64,000 nt of DNA from an uncultured Pelagibacteraceae bacterium (GTDB taxonomy: Bacteria > Pseudomonadota > Alphaproteobacteria > Pelagibacterales > Pelagibacteraceae). Shown one piece after another: positions 16,073 through 24,542 of this stretch (positions are counted from its first letter, which is position 1; the number at the start of each line of letters is the position of its first letter). The notes below the pieces were generated by a model. It saw only the letters and a program-made list of their open reading frames with translations, was not told where the DNA came from and ran no database searches. The translations under genes were made by a program, and so were the position numbers. The stretch is taken from contig CACALX010000002.1 of the NCBI GenBank assembly GCA_902533445.1, positions 1 through 64,000 of the forward strand. The letters are read 5' to 3'.

Positions 16073-18154
16073 TTAAACTGAGTGCCAAAATGGTTTTTTA
16101 CTTATCTCCAAACCTATACAAGACATAATATATTTTGTTACAACAATATTGCTCATATGTTTATGATATTTATTATGACCTGACTTTGCAATTTTTTGCC
16201 TCTCCTTATCATTTTCTGAATAATATTTAATTTTTTTCATCAAATCAATGAGCCCAGAATAATAAACTACATCTTTTATTGAAAGAATGCTTTGAAAATT
16301 TGTTTTCTTATTAATAAAAACTAACAATCCATTACCAATTAATGAGGAGATCCTATCACTAGAGTATTTTTCTTGGTAACTACCTCTGCTTATATTTAAA
16401 CCCATTTTTGATTTTGATAAATAGTGATAATAATTTGATCCCCATATAGGTTCAAAATTGTTAATTCCAAATTGTGCAAATTTTTTCTGAGGCAGGTTTT
16501 CTATTAATTTGTTTATAAAATTTTCTCTTTCATCAATTTTACCTTTTTTTAATGTTCCTCTATTTTGTCCGTGACTGATAGCCACAAACATATCATATTC
16601 TAAATTCATGATTTTAAAATTAGTAAAATTATCGATAGATGAGTCTACTGGATTTGGAATAAATTTAAGTTTTTTATAAAATTTGTGTTTTTTAAATAAT
16701 TTTGGAGAAGATGTTATAAAACAGTAATCTACAAAATCTAAATTTTTGAAAAAATCATCTTTTTTTTTGCCGTTTAAAAACTCTTTAGATATTGAGTCAA
16801 TAAACCAGGATACAATTTTTATATTATTATTCTTACAGTAATCAATAACAGAAGGTTTAATATTAAAAACATGACCAATTATTACAACATTTGGGGAAAA
16901 ATTTTTTAAAGTATTTAAAATTTTTTCGTTAAATTTGTTTATAGAATTAAATGGTTGTAGAAAAGATCTATTTAATTTTATATAAAAACGATCACTAATA
17001 GATTGAACTATATAATTACTTTTAATTAATCCATTATTTAATTTATTTGCAAAGGAGTAGTATAGTCTACCGTCAGCACTTTCATTAAAATTTGCAATAT
17101 GTAAAATTTTTTTTTGCTCATATTCAATATTTTTTTTGTTTGTATTAAATAGTTCATCTCTTAAAACATCTAATTTCCTTGATATTTGTCTTAAGTTAAA
17201 ATTATTTTTATTATAAAATAAATTTTGTTTAGATCTTCTATACTTCTTGTTGCTTGTAACTTTTTTTAATATTTCAAATAAGATATTTTTTTCGTTTTTT
17301 TTTAAAACTAAGGCTATATTTTTTGACTCAGCTAAACCTCCTTTGTTAGAGATTATTGGTAAACATTTTCTGCTACTTGCTTCTATCGCCAATCTTCCTA
17401 GAGGTTCATCCCAAACTGAGTTTCCAACTGCAATTTCAGAATTTTTATAATAATTTAATACTTCAGAATTTTTTTTATATCCTACTTCTTTAACAATATT
17501 TTCATTGGGAAAGATTTTTTTTCTTGTTTCATTACCAATTGCAATAAAATTCCATGAAGAATCGTATTTTTTAAATTTTTCTGCCGCATCGCAAAAAATA
17601 TTATAACCTTTGGCATGATTTAATTTTGCAACAAATAAAATATTTTTTTTCTTTTTCTCCATTTTTATGTTATTAATTTTATCTACTCCATGTGGAATTA
17701 TTGTTGTATTTGATAAATTTGAATTTTTAAATTCTGTAAAAAATCTTTGCTGTATCCATCTACTTATGAAAATTACTTTGTTTGAGTCAGTTATTATTTT
17801 TTCTCTTTCACTTTTTTTAATCGATCCTCTTATAGTTAGTGGGTCATTATGAAAAATAATATTTATTTTTGCATTTGGAAAAAATTTTTTTAAATAATTT
17901 AGATATTCAGGTCTATTATGTATTTCAATTATTTTAATTTCACGTGAAGCATATTTATTACAAAAATTTTTTATATAATTTCTGTTTCTAAAAATTTTTG
18001 ATTTTCCTATAAAATCATCTGATGAAATTACTTGTATTTTTTTTCTATATTTAGAATATTTGATTGTATCTTTTACATATAAAGAAACAGCACCAGCTAA
18101 ATTTGGATCTAAACTTTCCTTAAATGGTAAAATAATAAATATGTCTTTCTTCAT
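16073..18154 (-). CDS. Two-domain glycosyltransferase (GT4 plus CgeB-like)
   Basis: A 693-residue fusion. Residues 1-330 resemble a GT4 (GT-B fold) enzyme: donor-site motif EPLGRLAIEAS near residues 251-261 and a typical FVAKLNHAKGYNIF segment near 174. Residues about 348-690 begin again with ILHIANFNESADGRLYYSF and end in a CgeB/Glyco_trans_1_2-like donor domain (SDRISSLIGNG, then DLMKKIKYYSEND). Two glycosyl transfers by one protein is the natural reading. The 5' end overlaps a GIY-YIG gene by 4 bases. Confidence 0.8.
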   Translation of the reverse strand: MKKDIFIILPFKESLDPNLAGAVSLYVKDTIKYSKYRKKIQVISSDDFIGKSKIFRNRNYIKNFCNKYASREIKIIEIHNRPEYLNYLKKFFPNAKINIIFHNDPLTIRGSIKKSEREKIITDSNKVIFISRWIQQRFFTEFKNSNLSNTTIIPHGVDKINNIKMEKKKKNILFVAKLNHAKGYNIFCDAAEKFKKYDSSWNFIAIGNETRKKIFPNENIVKEVGYKKNSEVLNYYKNSEIAVGNSVWDEPLGRLAIEASSRKCLPIISNKGGLAESKNIALVLKKNEKNILFEILKKVTSNKKYRRSKQNLFYNKNNFNLRQISRKLDVLRDELFNTNKKNIEYEQKKILHIANFNESADGRLYYSFANKLNNGLIKSNYIVQSISDRFYIKLNRSFLQPFNSINKFNEKILNTLKNFSPNVVIIGHVFNIKPSVIDYCKNNNIKIVSWFIDSISKEFLNGKKKDDFFKNLDFVDYCFITSSPKLFKKHKFYKKLKFIPNPVDSSIDNFTNFKIMNLEYDMFVAISHGQNRGTLKKGKIDERENFINKLIENLPQKKFAQFGINNFEPIWGSNYYHYLSKSKMGLNISRGSYQEKYSSDRISSLIGNGLLVFINKKTNFQSILSIKDVVYYSGLIDLMKKIKYYSENDKERQKIAKSGHNKYHKHMSNIVVTKYIMSCIGLEISKKPFWHSV

Positions 18155-18408
18155 TTATTTAAATATTTGGTTTTTAATTTACTTCTAAATTTATAATCTT
18201 TTTTTAATTTATATTCATTAACCATTGCCGTTTTTTTTATTTTGTATTTTTTATAAAAAATTAATTCCCAATTACTTCCTCTTGTAAATTTTGCACCTTT
18301 TGAATTATTGTGTTGTTTTAATCTGTTTGATAAATTAGATGTATATCCCACATAAGTTATGTATTTACTTTTTCTTAAAGTTAATAACATGTAGACATAG
18401 TAAGCCAT
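18151..18408 (-). CDS. GIY-YIG nuclease-domain protein (UPF0213/YhbQ-like)
   Basis: The 85-residue protein is a single GIY-YIG domain. YYVYML (3-8) and TYVGYTSNLSNRLKQH (18-33) give the GIY/YIG pair and the catalytic Arg, and Glu at about residue 65 (NEYKLKK) is the expected metal ligand. Family members of this size are nuclease-like proteins of poorly known role, related to the SLX1/UvrC domain. It is the first gene of the glycosyltransferase operon and overlaps it by 4 bases. Confidence 0.85.
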   Translation of the reverse strand: MAYYVYMLLTLRKSKYITYVGYTSNLSNRLKQHNNSKGAKFTRGSNWELIFYKKYKIKKTAMVNEYKLKKDYKFRSKLKTKYLNK

Positions 18409-18410
18409 AA

Positions 18411-18485
18411 TGGCGGTCCCTAGGGGAATCGAACCCCTCTTTCGAGGATGAAAACCACGTGTCCTAACCGATAGACGAAGGGACC
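18411..18485 (-). tRNA. tRNA-Glu (anticodon TTC)
   Basis: The minus strand folds into a cloverleaf with acceptor GGTCCCT/AGGGACC, a T-arm around GGTTCGATTCC and a genomically encoded CCA at 18411-18413. The anticodon loop TTTTCAT gives TTC for glutamate. The anticodon stem CGTGG/CCTCG contains a central T-T mismatch. Confidence 0.94.
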
Positions 18486-18526
18486 GAATTGCTGCTTTTT
18501 ATTGTAAAAAAGATGATTAATCAAGC

Positions 18527-19474
18527 TTATCGTATTATTTTTTGATTTAATTTTACAACCTTTTTAAGGGATGAATGTTTGTGTGTCACTAAAGTTTCTG
18601 AAATAAATTTATCTTCTTGAATTTTTATACCAGAAACTAAATCTCCAGAAGTAATTCCAGTTGCACAAAAAATTGAATCCCCTTTAATAATTTCATTTAA
18701 CTCATATTTTTTTGATAAATCATTTATACCCATTTCTTTAGCTCTTTGCTTATCTTTATCTGTTTCAAATAAAAATCTACCTTGAAAACTACAATCAAAA
18801 GCATCTAAAGCTGCAGCCGCCAAGACTCCTTCGGGACCTCCACCTGTACCCAAAAAAATATCAACAGAGTATTTGTCATCAGTTACCAATAGTGCTCCAG
18901 ATACATCTCCATCAGATATAAATTTAATTTTAACATTTAAATCTCTTAATTCGGAAACAATTTTATCATGTCTAGGTCTTTCCAAAATACAAGCAGTTAA
19001 ATTCTCTGGTTTTTTGTTTAAGTATTCACTTAAATTAAAAATATTTTTTTTAACTGAATAATCTAAATCAACAACGTTTCCCTCTCTTGCTTTGGTTGAG
19101 ATTTTTTCCATATAAGTTTCAGGAGCTTTAAACAGTTTATTTTTTTCTCCAATTGCAATTACCGATAAGGCTCCTGGAAGATTGTTTGCAGCAAAATTAG
19201 TTCCCTCTAGTGGGTCAACAGCTATATCAAACTCAGGACCATTATTGGTTCCTAGTTTTTCTCCAATGTATAACATTGGAGCTTCATCCAACTCACCTTC
19301 ACCTATAACTATTTTGCCTTTTATTTCCATATTATTTAATTCAGTTCTCATTGAATCTACAGCTGCTTTATCAGCTGCTATTTTATCTTTTTTTCCAACC
19401 AAATATGATGAGGCTATTGCTGCTTTTGAAGTTACATTAACAAATTGATCTATAAATTTTTTATCAATAGCCAT
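18527..19474 (-). CDS. glpX: Fructose-1,6-bisphosphatase class II
   Basis: This gluconeogenic enzyme removes the 1-phosphate of fructose 1,6-bisphosphate. The 315-residue protein shows the GlpX metal-binding stretch GEGELDEAPMLYIGE (residues 59-73) and VDPLEGTNFAA, plus GTGGGPEGVLAAAAL. Some class II enzymes also act on sedoheptulose bisphosphate. The gene overlaps sbmA by 1 base and lies upstream of tRNA-Glu on the same strand. Confidence 0.95.
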   Translation of the reverse strand: MAIDKKFIDQFVNVTSKAAIASSYLVGKKDKIAADKAAVDSMRTELNNMEIKGKIVIGEGELDEAPMLYIGEKLGTNNGPEFDIAVDPLEGTNFAANNLPGALSVIAIGEKNKLFKAPETYMEKISTKAREGNVVDLDYSVKKNIFNLSEYLNKKPENLTACILERPRHDKIVSELRDLNVKIKFISDGDVSGALLVTDDKYSVDIFLGTGGGPEGVLAAAALDAFDCSFQGRFLFETDKDKQRAKEMGINDLSKKYELNEIIKGDSIFCATGITSGDLVSGIKIQEDKFISETLVTHKHSSLKKVVKLNQKIIR

Positions 19475-20466
19475 TAAGCTCTTTTATCAACTAATTCTTC
19501 TTGTATAATTTTGGACTCAAATTCTCTTAAACGTTTATATACACTTGCAAGCTCAATTATAGTTGGCCAAGCTTTTAATATATATTGCATAGAACCTTCA
19601 ACTCTTCCAAATGCTCTAATTATTTGCTGCATTACACCAAGTGTTACAGCCCCAGCTACAATCGCTGGTGCTAAAAAGACATATGCTGATAATACATTTG
19701 CTTGCAAATAAGCTATCCTTCCAATATTAAAATATAAGTATCTAGTATAACTTAAGAAGTGAATATTTCTTACACCGTCAAACAATTCCTCTATAGTTTT
19801 TGGACGAATAGTTCCATCATCCTCAGCAATAACAAGAATTTTTCTATAAGCCGCTTCTTTTTTTTGAAGATCATACTCAATACCTACCAATCTTAAAATT
19901 AAACCAAGAATTATTAAAAATATAGTCCCTCCTACTGACCAAATTAAAGCACCAACTATCAATCCATAATCCCAATCACCAAAGAAAAATATTGGAATAC
20001 CAACACTTAAACCAAATAAAATAGGCATAAATTCAATCAGTATCATTAAAGCCTCAATTAAACTTGTTCCAAGTGATTCCATTATTCTTGAAAATTTAAT
20101 TGTATCTTCTTGAACTCTTTGTGCAGCTCCTTCTATTTTTCGAGCTTTATCATAGACGCTATGATACCATTCAACCATAGCAGTTCTCCATCTGAACAAA
20201 TAGTGTGAAGTAAAAAAACTAACAACTACTGCTACTCCAACGTACATAGCGGCTAAAATTATAAAAGATAATAAACTTGCCCAATACTCTTCTATTGTTA
20301 TAGAGTTTGGTGCACCTAAGGCTTTTTGAATCATGTCGTAGAATTGCCCAAACCATTCATTAATTTTTACATCAATTTTTACCTGTATCCAAAGTGATGA
20401 TAAAATTATAGCTGAACCAAACCATGACCATAGTAACCAATGTTTTTGAGTGAAAAATCTAAACAT
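19474..20466 (-). CDS. sbmA: SbmA/BacA-family inner-membrane peptide transporter
   Basis: SbmA/BacA proteins are proton-driven importers of peptides and related molecules that lack an ATPase domain. The 330-residue protein aligns over the core: SHYLFRWRTAM near residue 88, then EGAAQRVQEDTIKFSR near residue 112. Further on are YRKILVIAEDDGTIRP, YFNIGRIAYLQ and the C-terminal SVYKRLREFE. It lacks the roughly 70-residue N-terminal extension of E. coli SbmA. In SAR11 the substrate is unknown. Confidence 0.9.
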   Translation of the reverse strand: MFRFFTQKHWLLWSWFGSAIILSSLWIQVKIDVKINEWFGQFYDMIQKALGAPNSITIEEYWASLLSFIILAAMYVGVAVVVSFFTSHYLFRWRTAMVEWYHSVYDKARKIEGAAQRVQEDTIKFSRIMESLGTSLIEALMILIEFMPILFGLSVGIPIFFFGDWDYGLIVGALIWSVGGTIFLIILGLILRLVGIEYDLQKKEAAYRKILVIAEDDGTIRPKTIEELFDGVRNIHFLSYTRYLYFNIGRIAYLQANVLSAYVFLAPAIVAGAVTLGVMQQIIRAFGRVEGSMQYILKAWPTIIELASVYKRLREFESKIIQEELVDKRA

Positions 20467-20469
20467 TTT

Positions 20470-20751
20470 TTATTTTAAAAAATTATCAGCGTATGATTTT
20501 TTTACTGTTTTTCTTTTTTTTGGTTCAACTAATTCAAATTCTATTTTCTTTTTTTTTGCATAATTGATTGCAAGTTCTTTTGAAGAGAATTCTAATTTTA
20601 ATTCTGAATAAGTATCCGATGAACTTTCCCAACCCATCAATGGATTTTTTGTTGGATCTTTAGTTTTAAATTCTAATATCCATTTGTCATTTTTTGCTAA
20701 TCCTGATTGCATTGGGTTTTTGTTTGGAATGTAAATAATTGCTTTTTTCAT
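20470..20751 (-). CDS. NDUFS4-like accessory subunit of respiratory complex I
   Basis: The start at ATG 20751 gives 93 residues; the upstream 16 codons come from the duplicated tRNA fragment and are discarded. The sequence matches the ETC complex I (NDUFS4, 18-kDa) family: MQSGLAKNDKWILEF, then PLMGWESSSDTYSELKLEF, then EPKKRKTVKKSYADNF. This subunit is found in alphaproteobacteria and mitochondria at the N-module of NADH dehydrogenase. It lies 3 bases before sbmA. Its own 5' flank has been replaced by the island edge. Confidence 0.92.
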   Translation of the reverse strand: MKKAIIYIPNKNPMQSGLAKNDKWILEFKTKDPTKNPLMGWESSSDTYSELKLEFSSKELAINYAKKKKIEFELVEPKKRKTVKKSYADNFLK

Positions 20752-20756
20752 ATTAG

Positions 20757-20780
20757 TGGTCGGAGTGGCAGGATTCGAAC
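20757..20780 (-). repeat. Exact 24-bp copy of the tRNA-Pro 3' end (candidate att site)
   Basis: The 24 bases are identical to 22159-22182, the CCA, acceptor 3' strand and T-loop of tRNA-Pro, in the same orientation. Identity stops abruptly after the T-loop. A 3' tRNA fragment downstream of the intact gene is the classic footprint of tyrosine-recombinase integration at a tRNA. It lies only 5 bases upstream of the complex I subunit start codon. Confidence 0.85.
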
Positions 20781-20974
20781 TTCTAATCTTGAACTCCAAT
20801 TTGTTAAGTGTTTATACCAATTCATCTAATAATTGAATTAGAAAAATTGACATTTTCCTCATAAAATAATCGTTGATTAACGAGTGATATATCAAATTGA
20901 CTTATCGTTTACCCTCTCAAAATCCTCTCATTGAAACTTAAGGGGGTTGCAGGATTGTACCCTGTCACCTCGAA
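20781..20974. other. Non-coding island edge with degraded tRNA-like segment
   Basis: No open frame is convincing. One copy of the 13-bp repeat CGTTTACCCTCTC is at 20906-20918. At about 20946-20972 the bases GTTGCAGGATTGTACCCTG resemble the 3' T-arm of tRNA-Pro (18 of 27 positions by eye), possibly a second, older att remnant. The rest is AT-rich without recognisable structure. Confidence 0.4.
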
Positions 20975-21373
20975 TTATTTTAATTTTATTAACTCAGCAA
21001 AAGGAGATCCATCAAATAAACCTTTGAAGTTGAAATGATTTGTAAGAACTTTTCTTATTGCCATTTCTGCCTGTAAAGAAGCTATAAATGCGTTAGATTT
21101 TGCAAAATAAAGTTTTTTAAAGTCATTTTTACTTTAAACTTTTTTTCTTCTTTCAACTTCCTCCAGAAAATCCTTTTCATTTTTATACAAAGAACAAGTG
21201 AATATTCCTGATCTAACTGTTTTTGAACCTTCATTTAAAGAACCTTCTTTAAAAAAGAAATTACCATTATATATATTTTCTGTTACCCAATGAACTTTAA
21301 GTTTTGCATCAGGTGGTACTTTTTTTGGAACGTCATCAGGATTAATTGAAACTATTATATACTTTGCCATCAA
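20975..21373 (-). CDS. Unknown island protein, interrupted by an in-frame stop
   Basis: A 79-residue frame starts MMAKYIIVSINPDDVPKK at 21373 and stops at TAA 21134-21136. The same frame then continues open for 52 more codons (SKNDFKKLYFAKSNAF onward, through AEMAIRKVLTNHF) to a TAA at 20975-20977. The natural gene may be about 132 codons, broken by one stop codon. No family is recognised. The N-terminus may form a small beta-rich domain (KLKVHWVTENIYNGNFFF). It overlaps the nuclease gene by 4 bases and is probably its cotranscribed partner. Confidence 0.55.
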
Positions 21374-22056
21374 ATTATTTTGTCACTTTTACTTAAATTA
21401 TGTCTAGCACAAAGCAATTGAATATTGTTTGAGTTTATTGAGGTTCCCCCTTTTGAATAAGGTAAAATATGATCAAAGTGTAAATGATCTTTGCTTCCAC
21501 ATTCAACACATTGACCTTTATCTCTTTTCCATACCTCAGCTTTGACTTTAGATGGTATTAATCTTGCATGCTCTTTAATTTCAACATTCTCTTTTAATTC
21601 GTCAATTTCTTCATCAGTAAGTAATAAAATAAATTTAAAAACTGTTCTATCATTGATATTTTTTTCATAAGCATCAACTAGTTTAAAAATTCCATTAAAC
21701 GACCAAATACCATCTTTAATTTTTTCATATACTCTAACAATCTCTGCTTCTCTTTCGTTATTTTTAAAACCTAAAGCTGCTTTTTCAAACTTTCCATTAT
21801 CAGTAAGAGTTCCTTTGGGTGTATTTCTTGGTTGATTAACTTTATAAGGATCTTTATCTGTATATTGTTTATAAATATTATGACCTTCGTATATTAAAAC
21901 TCTACCATCTGCAGCAATTTCATCTTCAAAAGGTGCACCATCTCTTGTTGACATTAAAAGAACAGAATAATTTGGATTACATCTAAAGTTCATACCTTTT
22001 TGTAAATTCATTTTTTCGATTTGAACAATTTGATTGTAATGAATTATTGAAGTCAT
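21370..22056 (-). CDS. SRA-like/HNH endonuclease (probable modification-dependent restriction enzyme)
   Basis: The 228-residue protein has a C-terminal HNH nuclease (about 168-225). Cys183 and Cys186 form a CxxC pair, LHFDHILPYSKGG carries the catalytic Asp195-His196, and Cys216 and His219 lie in LLCARHN. Residues about 28-146 resemble an SRA/YDG modified-base-binding domain: FEDEIAADGRVLIYEGHN, then a charged loop, then NGIFKLVDAYEK and VFKFILL. SRA-HNH enzymes cut DNA containing 5-methyl- or hydroxymethylcytosine, often phage DNA. The nuclease part is clear; the SRA part is a pattern match by eye. Confidence 0.75.
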   Translation of the reverse strand: MTSIIHYNQIVQIEKMNLQKGMNFRCNPNYSVLLMSTRDGAPFEDEIAADGRVLIYEGHNIYKQYTDKDPYKVNQPRNTPKGTLTDNGKFEKAALGFKNNEREAEIVRVYEKIKDGIWSFNGIFKLVDAYEKNINDRTVFKFILLLTDEEIDELKENVEIKEHARLIPSKVKAEVWKRDKGQCVECGSKDHLHFDHILPYSKGGTSINSNNIQLLCARHNLSKSDKII

Positions 22057-22100
22057 AATTTAAAACTATATCAAATAAAAAATAACTTCAAAGATCCTCC

Positions 22101-22113
22101 CGTTTACCCTCTC
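22101..22113 (+). repeat. Inner 13-bp direct repeat of the island (right copy)
   Basis: CGTTTACCCTCTC is identical to 20906-20918. The two copies flank the two-gene cassette at 1.2 kb spacing, inside the tRNA-derived repeats. They could be an older insertion scar or a recombinase arm site. At 13 bases a chance repeat is unlikely in such AT-rich DNA but not excluded. Confidence 0.5.
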
Positions 22114-22158
22114 GTTTAAAGTTATGAAGAAAAAAGTATTGATAAATATATATAATAA

Positions 22159-22235
<77 letters not shown>

Positions 22236-22329
22236 ATCGAATTACTAATACAGTAGTTATTGATAATTTCAATCTATAAACTTAGCAAAATAAAAAGAAA
22301 TTTGATTAAAATTTGGTATATAACGAAGC

Positions 22330-22815
22330 ATGATAATTACCTGTCCTTGTGAAAAGAAACAATTCAAAATTGATGACTCATTAATTCCACAAGAAGGACG
22401 AGAGCTACAATGTGGGTTCTGTGAAAGAATTTGGTTTTACAAACCAAAAAATGAAAGCAAAGATCCATTAACATTAAATGAAAATATTTCTGTAAACAAA
22501 ATAGAACCAGTTATCGAAACAAAAGATATTGATCTAGAATATAGCAAAAAGTTGCAGAAAGAAAAAATAGTTGAACCTGAAAATAAAAAAGAAATATCAA
22601 AAGAAATTCCTAAGACTGTTAAAAAATTGGAAAATAAAGGATCCAAATTTTTTTCTTATTTGATTGTATTAATTATATCATTCGTAGCATTAATTATTTT
22701 ACTTGATACTCTAAAAACCCCACTAATTAATGTGTTTCCTGGATTAGAAATTATTTTATTTAACCTTTTTGAAACATTGCAAGATATAAAACTATTTATT
22801 ATAGACCTAACTTAA
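22330..22815 (+). CDS. Zinc-ribbon membrane protein (MJ0042/zinc_ribbon_5 type)
   Basis: The 161-residue protein begins with a short zinc ribbon made of CPC (residues 5-7) and CGFC (28-31), as in the alphaproteobacterial MJ0042-domain proteins. A charged Glu/Lys-rich linker (about 45-100) follows. A hydrophobic helix is at about 107-128 (FFSYLIVLIISFVALIILL), and a second amphipathic helix lies near the end. The role is unknown. It lies 6 bases before nhaA on the same strand. Confidence 0.78.
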   Translation: MIITCPCEKKQFKIDDSLIPQEGRELQCGFCERIWFYKPKNESKDPLTLNENISVNKIEPVIETKDIDLEYSKKLQKEKIVEPENKKEISKEIPKTVKKLENKGSKFFSYLIVLIISFVALIILLDTLKTPLINVFPGLEIILFNLFETLQDIKLFIIDLT

Positions 22816-22821
22816 TTTTTT

Positions 22822-24003
22822 ATGATTAATTATATATCTAAGCCTTTTAGATGGTTCTTTAAATTAGAAGCTGCAAGTGGTCTTGTACTATTATTTGCTG
22901 CAATAATTGCATTATTTATAAGTAACTCTGGACTTGCAGATTTATATTTTGCTACATTAAACAAATATTTGTTTATAGGTATAAATAATTTTGGATTAAA
23001 ATTATCAGTACTGCATTGGATTAATGATGCCTTGATGGCAATTTTCTTTTTCTTTGTCACCTTAGAAATAAAAAGAGAATTTTTACAAGGCGAACTTTCT
23101 AATATTAAACAAGCGTTATTACCAATCATAGCAGCCGTTGGAGGAATGTTAGTTCCTGCATTATTCTATGTTTTTATTAATTTAGGGGACAGTGAAACTT
23201 TAAATGGATGGGCAATTCCATCAGCTACAGATATTGCTTTTTCTTTAGGTGTTTTATCATTGCTTGGAAAAAGAGTTCCTTTATCTTTAAAAGTATTTTT
23301 AACAGCTTTAGCAATAATCGATGATTTGGGAGCGATCGTAATTATTGCCCTATTCTATTCTGGAGATTTAAGCATAAAGTATCTAACCTTAATGCTGTTA
23401 GCTTTTATTGTTTTGTTATTAATAAATAAATTTAATATTAAAAAATTTTTACCATACTTGGTTGTTGGACTTTTTCTTTGGGATTTTACTCACAATTCAG
23501 GTATCCACGCTACAATAGCTGGTGTTTTGTTGGCTATGACAATACCTCATAGAAAAAAAAACAAAGATTTTTCTTTATTGATAAAAATAGAACATGCAAT
23601 TAGTCCATATGTTGCCTTTGGTATAATGCCTTTATTTGCATTTGCAAATGCGGGTGTATCTCTTGAAGGTTTATCTTTCGCTTCATTATTGGATAAGGTT
23701 CCGTTAGGTATTGTGCTTGGTCTATTCTTAGGCAAACAACTCGGTGTTTTTGCATTCTCTTATATATCTATTAAATTAAAAGTAGCCCAAATGCCTAATG
23801 ATACAAGTTGGTATAATTTCTATGGTGTTGGAGTGCTTACCGGTATTGGTTTTACGATGAGTTTATTTGTAGGAAATTTAGCTTTTGTTGAAAATATGCA
23901 ATATATGGATGGTGTAAAAATAGGTGTATTAACTGGGTCATTGTTATCCACTTTATTTGGTTATTTTTTGATATTACTTACTCCCAATAAACCGAGTAAA
24001 TGA
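22822..24003 (+). CDS. nhaA: Na+/H+ antiporter NhaA
   Basis: This inner-membrane antiporter exchanges sodium for protons in pH and salt homeostasis. The 393-residue length is that of NhaA, with about twelve helices. The key motifs are present: SATDIAFSLGVL in helix IV, and the paired aspartates of helix V in ALAIIDDLGAI (near residues 170-176). GIGFTMSLFVG near the C-terminus includes the helix X lysine-equivalent region. It overlaps the glutathione peroxidase gene by 4 bases. Confidence 0.96.
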   Translation: MINYISKPFRWFFKLEAASGLVLLFAAIIALFISNSGLADLYFATLNKYLFIGINNFGLKLSVLHWINDALMAIFFFFVTLEIKREFLQGELSNIKQALLPIIAAVGGMLVPALFYVFINLGDSETLNGWAIPSATDIAFSLGVLSLLGKRVPLSLKVFLTALAIIDDLGAIVIIALFYSGDLSIKYLTLMLLAFIVLLLINKFNIKKFLPYLVVGLFLWDFTHNSGIHATIAGVLLAMTIPHRKKNKDFSLLIKIEHAISPYVAFGIMPLFAFANAGVSLEGLSFASLLDKVPLGIVLGLFLGKQLGVFAFSYISIKLKVAQMPNDTSWYNFYGVGVLTGIGFTMSLFVGNLAFVENMQYMDGVKIGVLTGSLLSTLFGYFLILLTPNKPSK

Positions 24004-24542
24004 AAAAAGTAATATTACTGTTATCTATAATTATGTTTTTTTTTAAAACTTCAACTAGTGCAAACTATGAAAAAAAAATTTATGACTTCAGCATAGAGAG
24101 TATAACTGGTGAGACAATTAATTTTAAAGATTACAAAAATAAAGTTATTTTAGTTGTAAATACAGCAAGTTATTGTGGGTTTACTAAACAATATGATGAA
24201 TTACAGGAATTGTGGGACTTATATAAAGAAAAAGGTTTGATTGTTCTTGGTGTTCCATCTAATTCATTTAATCAAGAAAAAAGTAATAATGCAGATGTAA
24301 AAGAGTTTTGCGAAGTAAATTTTAATATTAACTTTCCTCTTACAACTATTACAGAGGTAAAAGGCAAAAATTCACATGAAATTTTTAAATGGGCAAAAGA
24401 AAATCATGGAAAATCTGCTGTCCCTAAATGGAATTTTCATAAAATTTTAATTAATAAAGAAGGTAAAGTTCAAGATACTTTTGCATCAATGACAAAACCA
24501 ATGTCAAAAAAAATAATTAAAGCTATAGAAAATATCTTATAA
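24000..24542 (+). CDS. Glutathione peroxidase-family protein, exported
   Basis: A thiol peroxidase of 180 residues with an N-terminal signal peptide (about 1-20, ending TSA), so probably periplasmic. The redox cysteine is in NTASYCGFTKQY (Cys about residue 59), with the catalytic Gln in the family pattern and the tryptophan of KWNFHKILI near residue 140. It uses Cys rather than selenocysteine. Bacterial members often prefer thioredoxin to glutathione. Its 3' end overlaps the convergent MBL-fold gene by 6 bases. Confidence 0.92.
   Translation: MKKVILLLSIIMFFFKTSTSANYEKKIYDFSIESITGETINFKDYKNKVILVVNTASYCGFTKQYDELQELWDLYKEKGLIVLGVPSNSFNQEKSNNADVKEFCEVNFNINFPLTTITEVKGKNSHEIFKWAKENHGKSAVPKWNFHKILINKEGKVQDTFASMTKPMSKKIIKAIENIL

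Noticed and set aside
20752-20799. Longer N-terminus for the complex I subunit
   Set aside because: The extra codons read through the duplicated tRNA-Pro fragment and have no family similarity.
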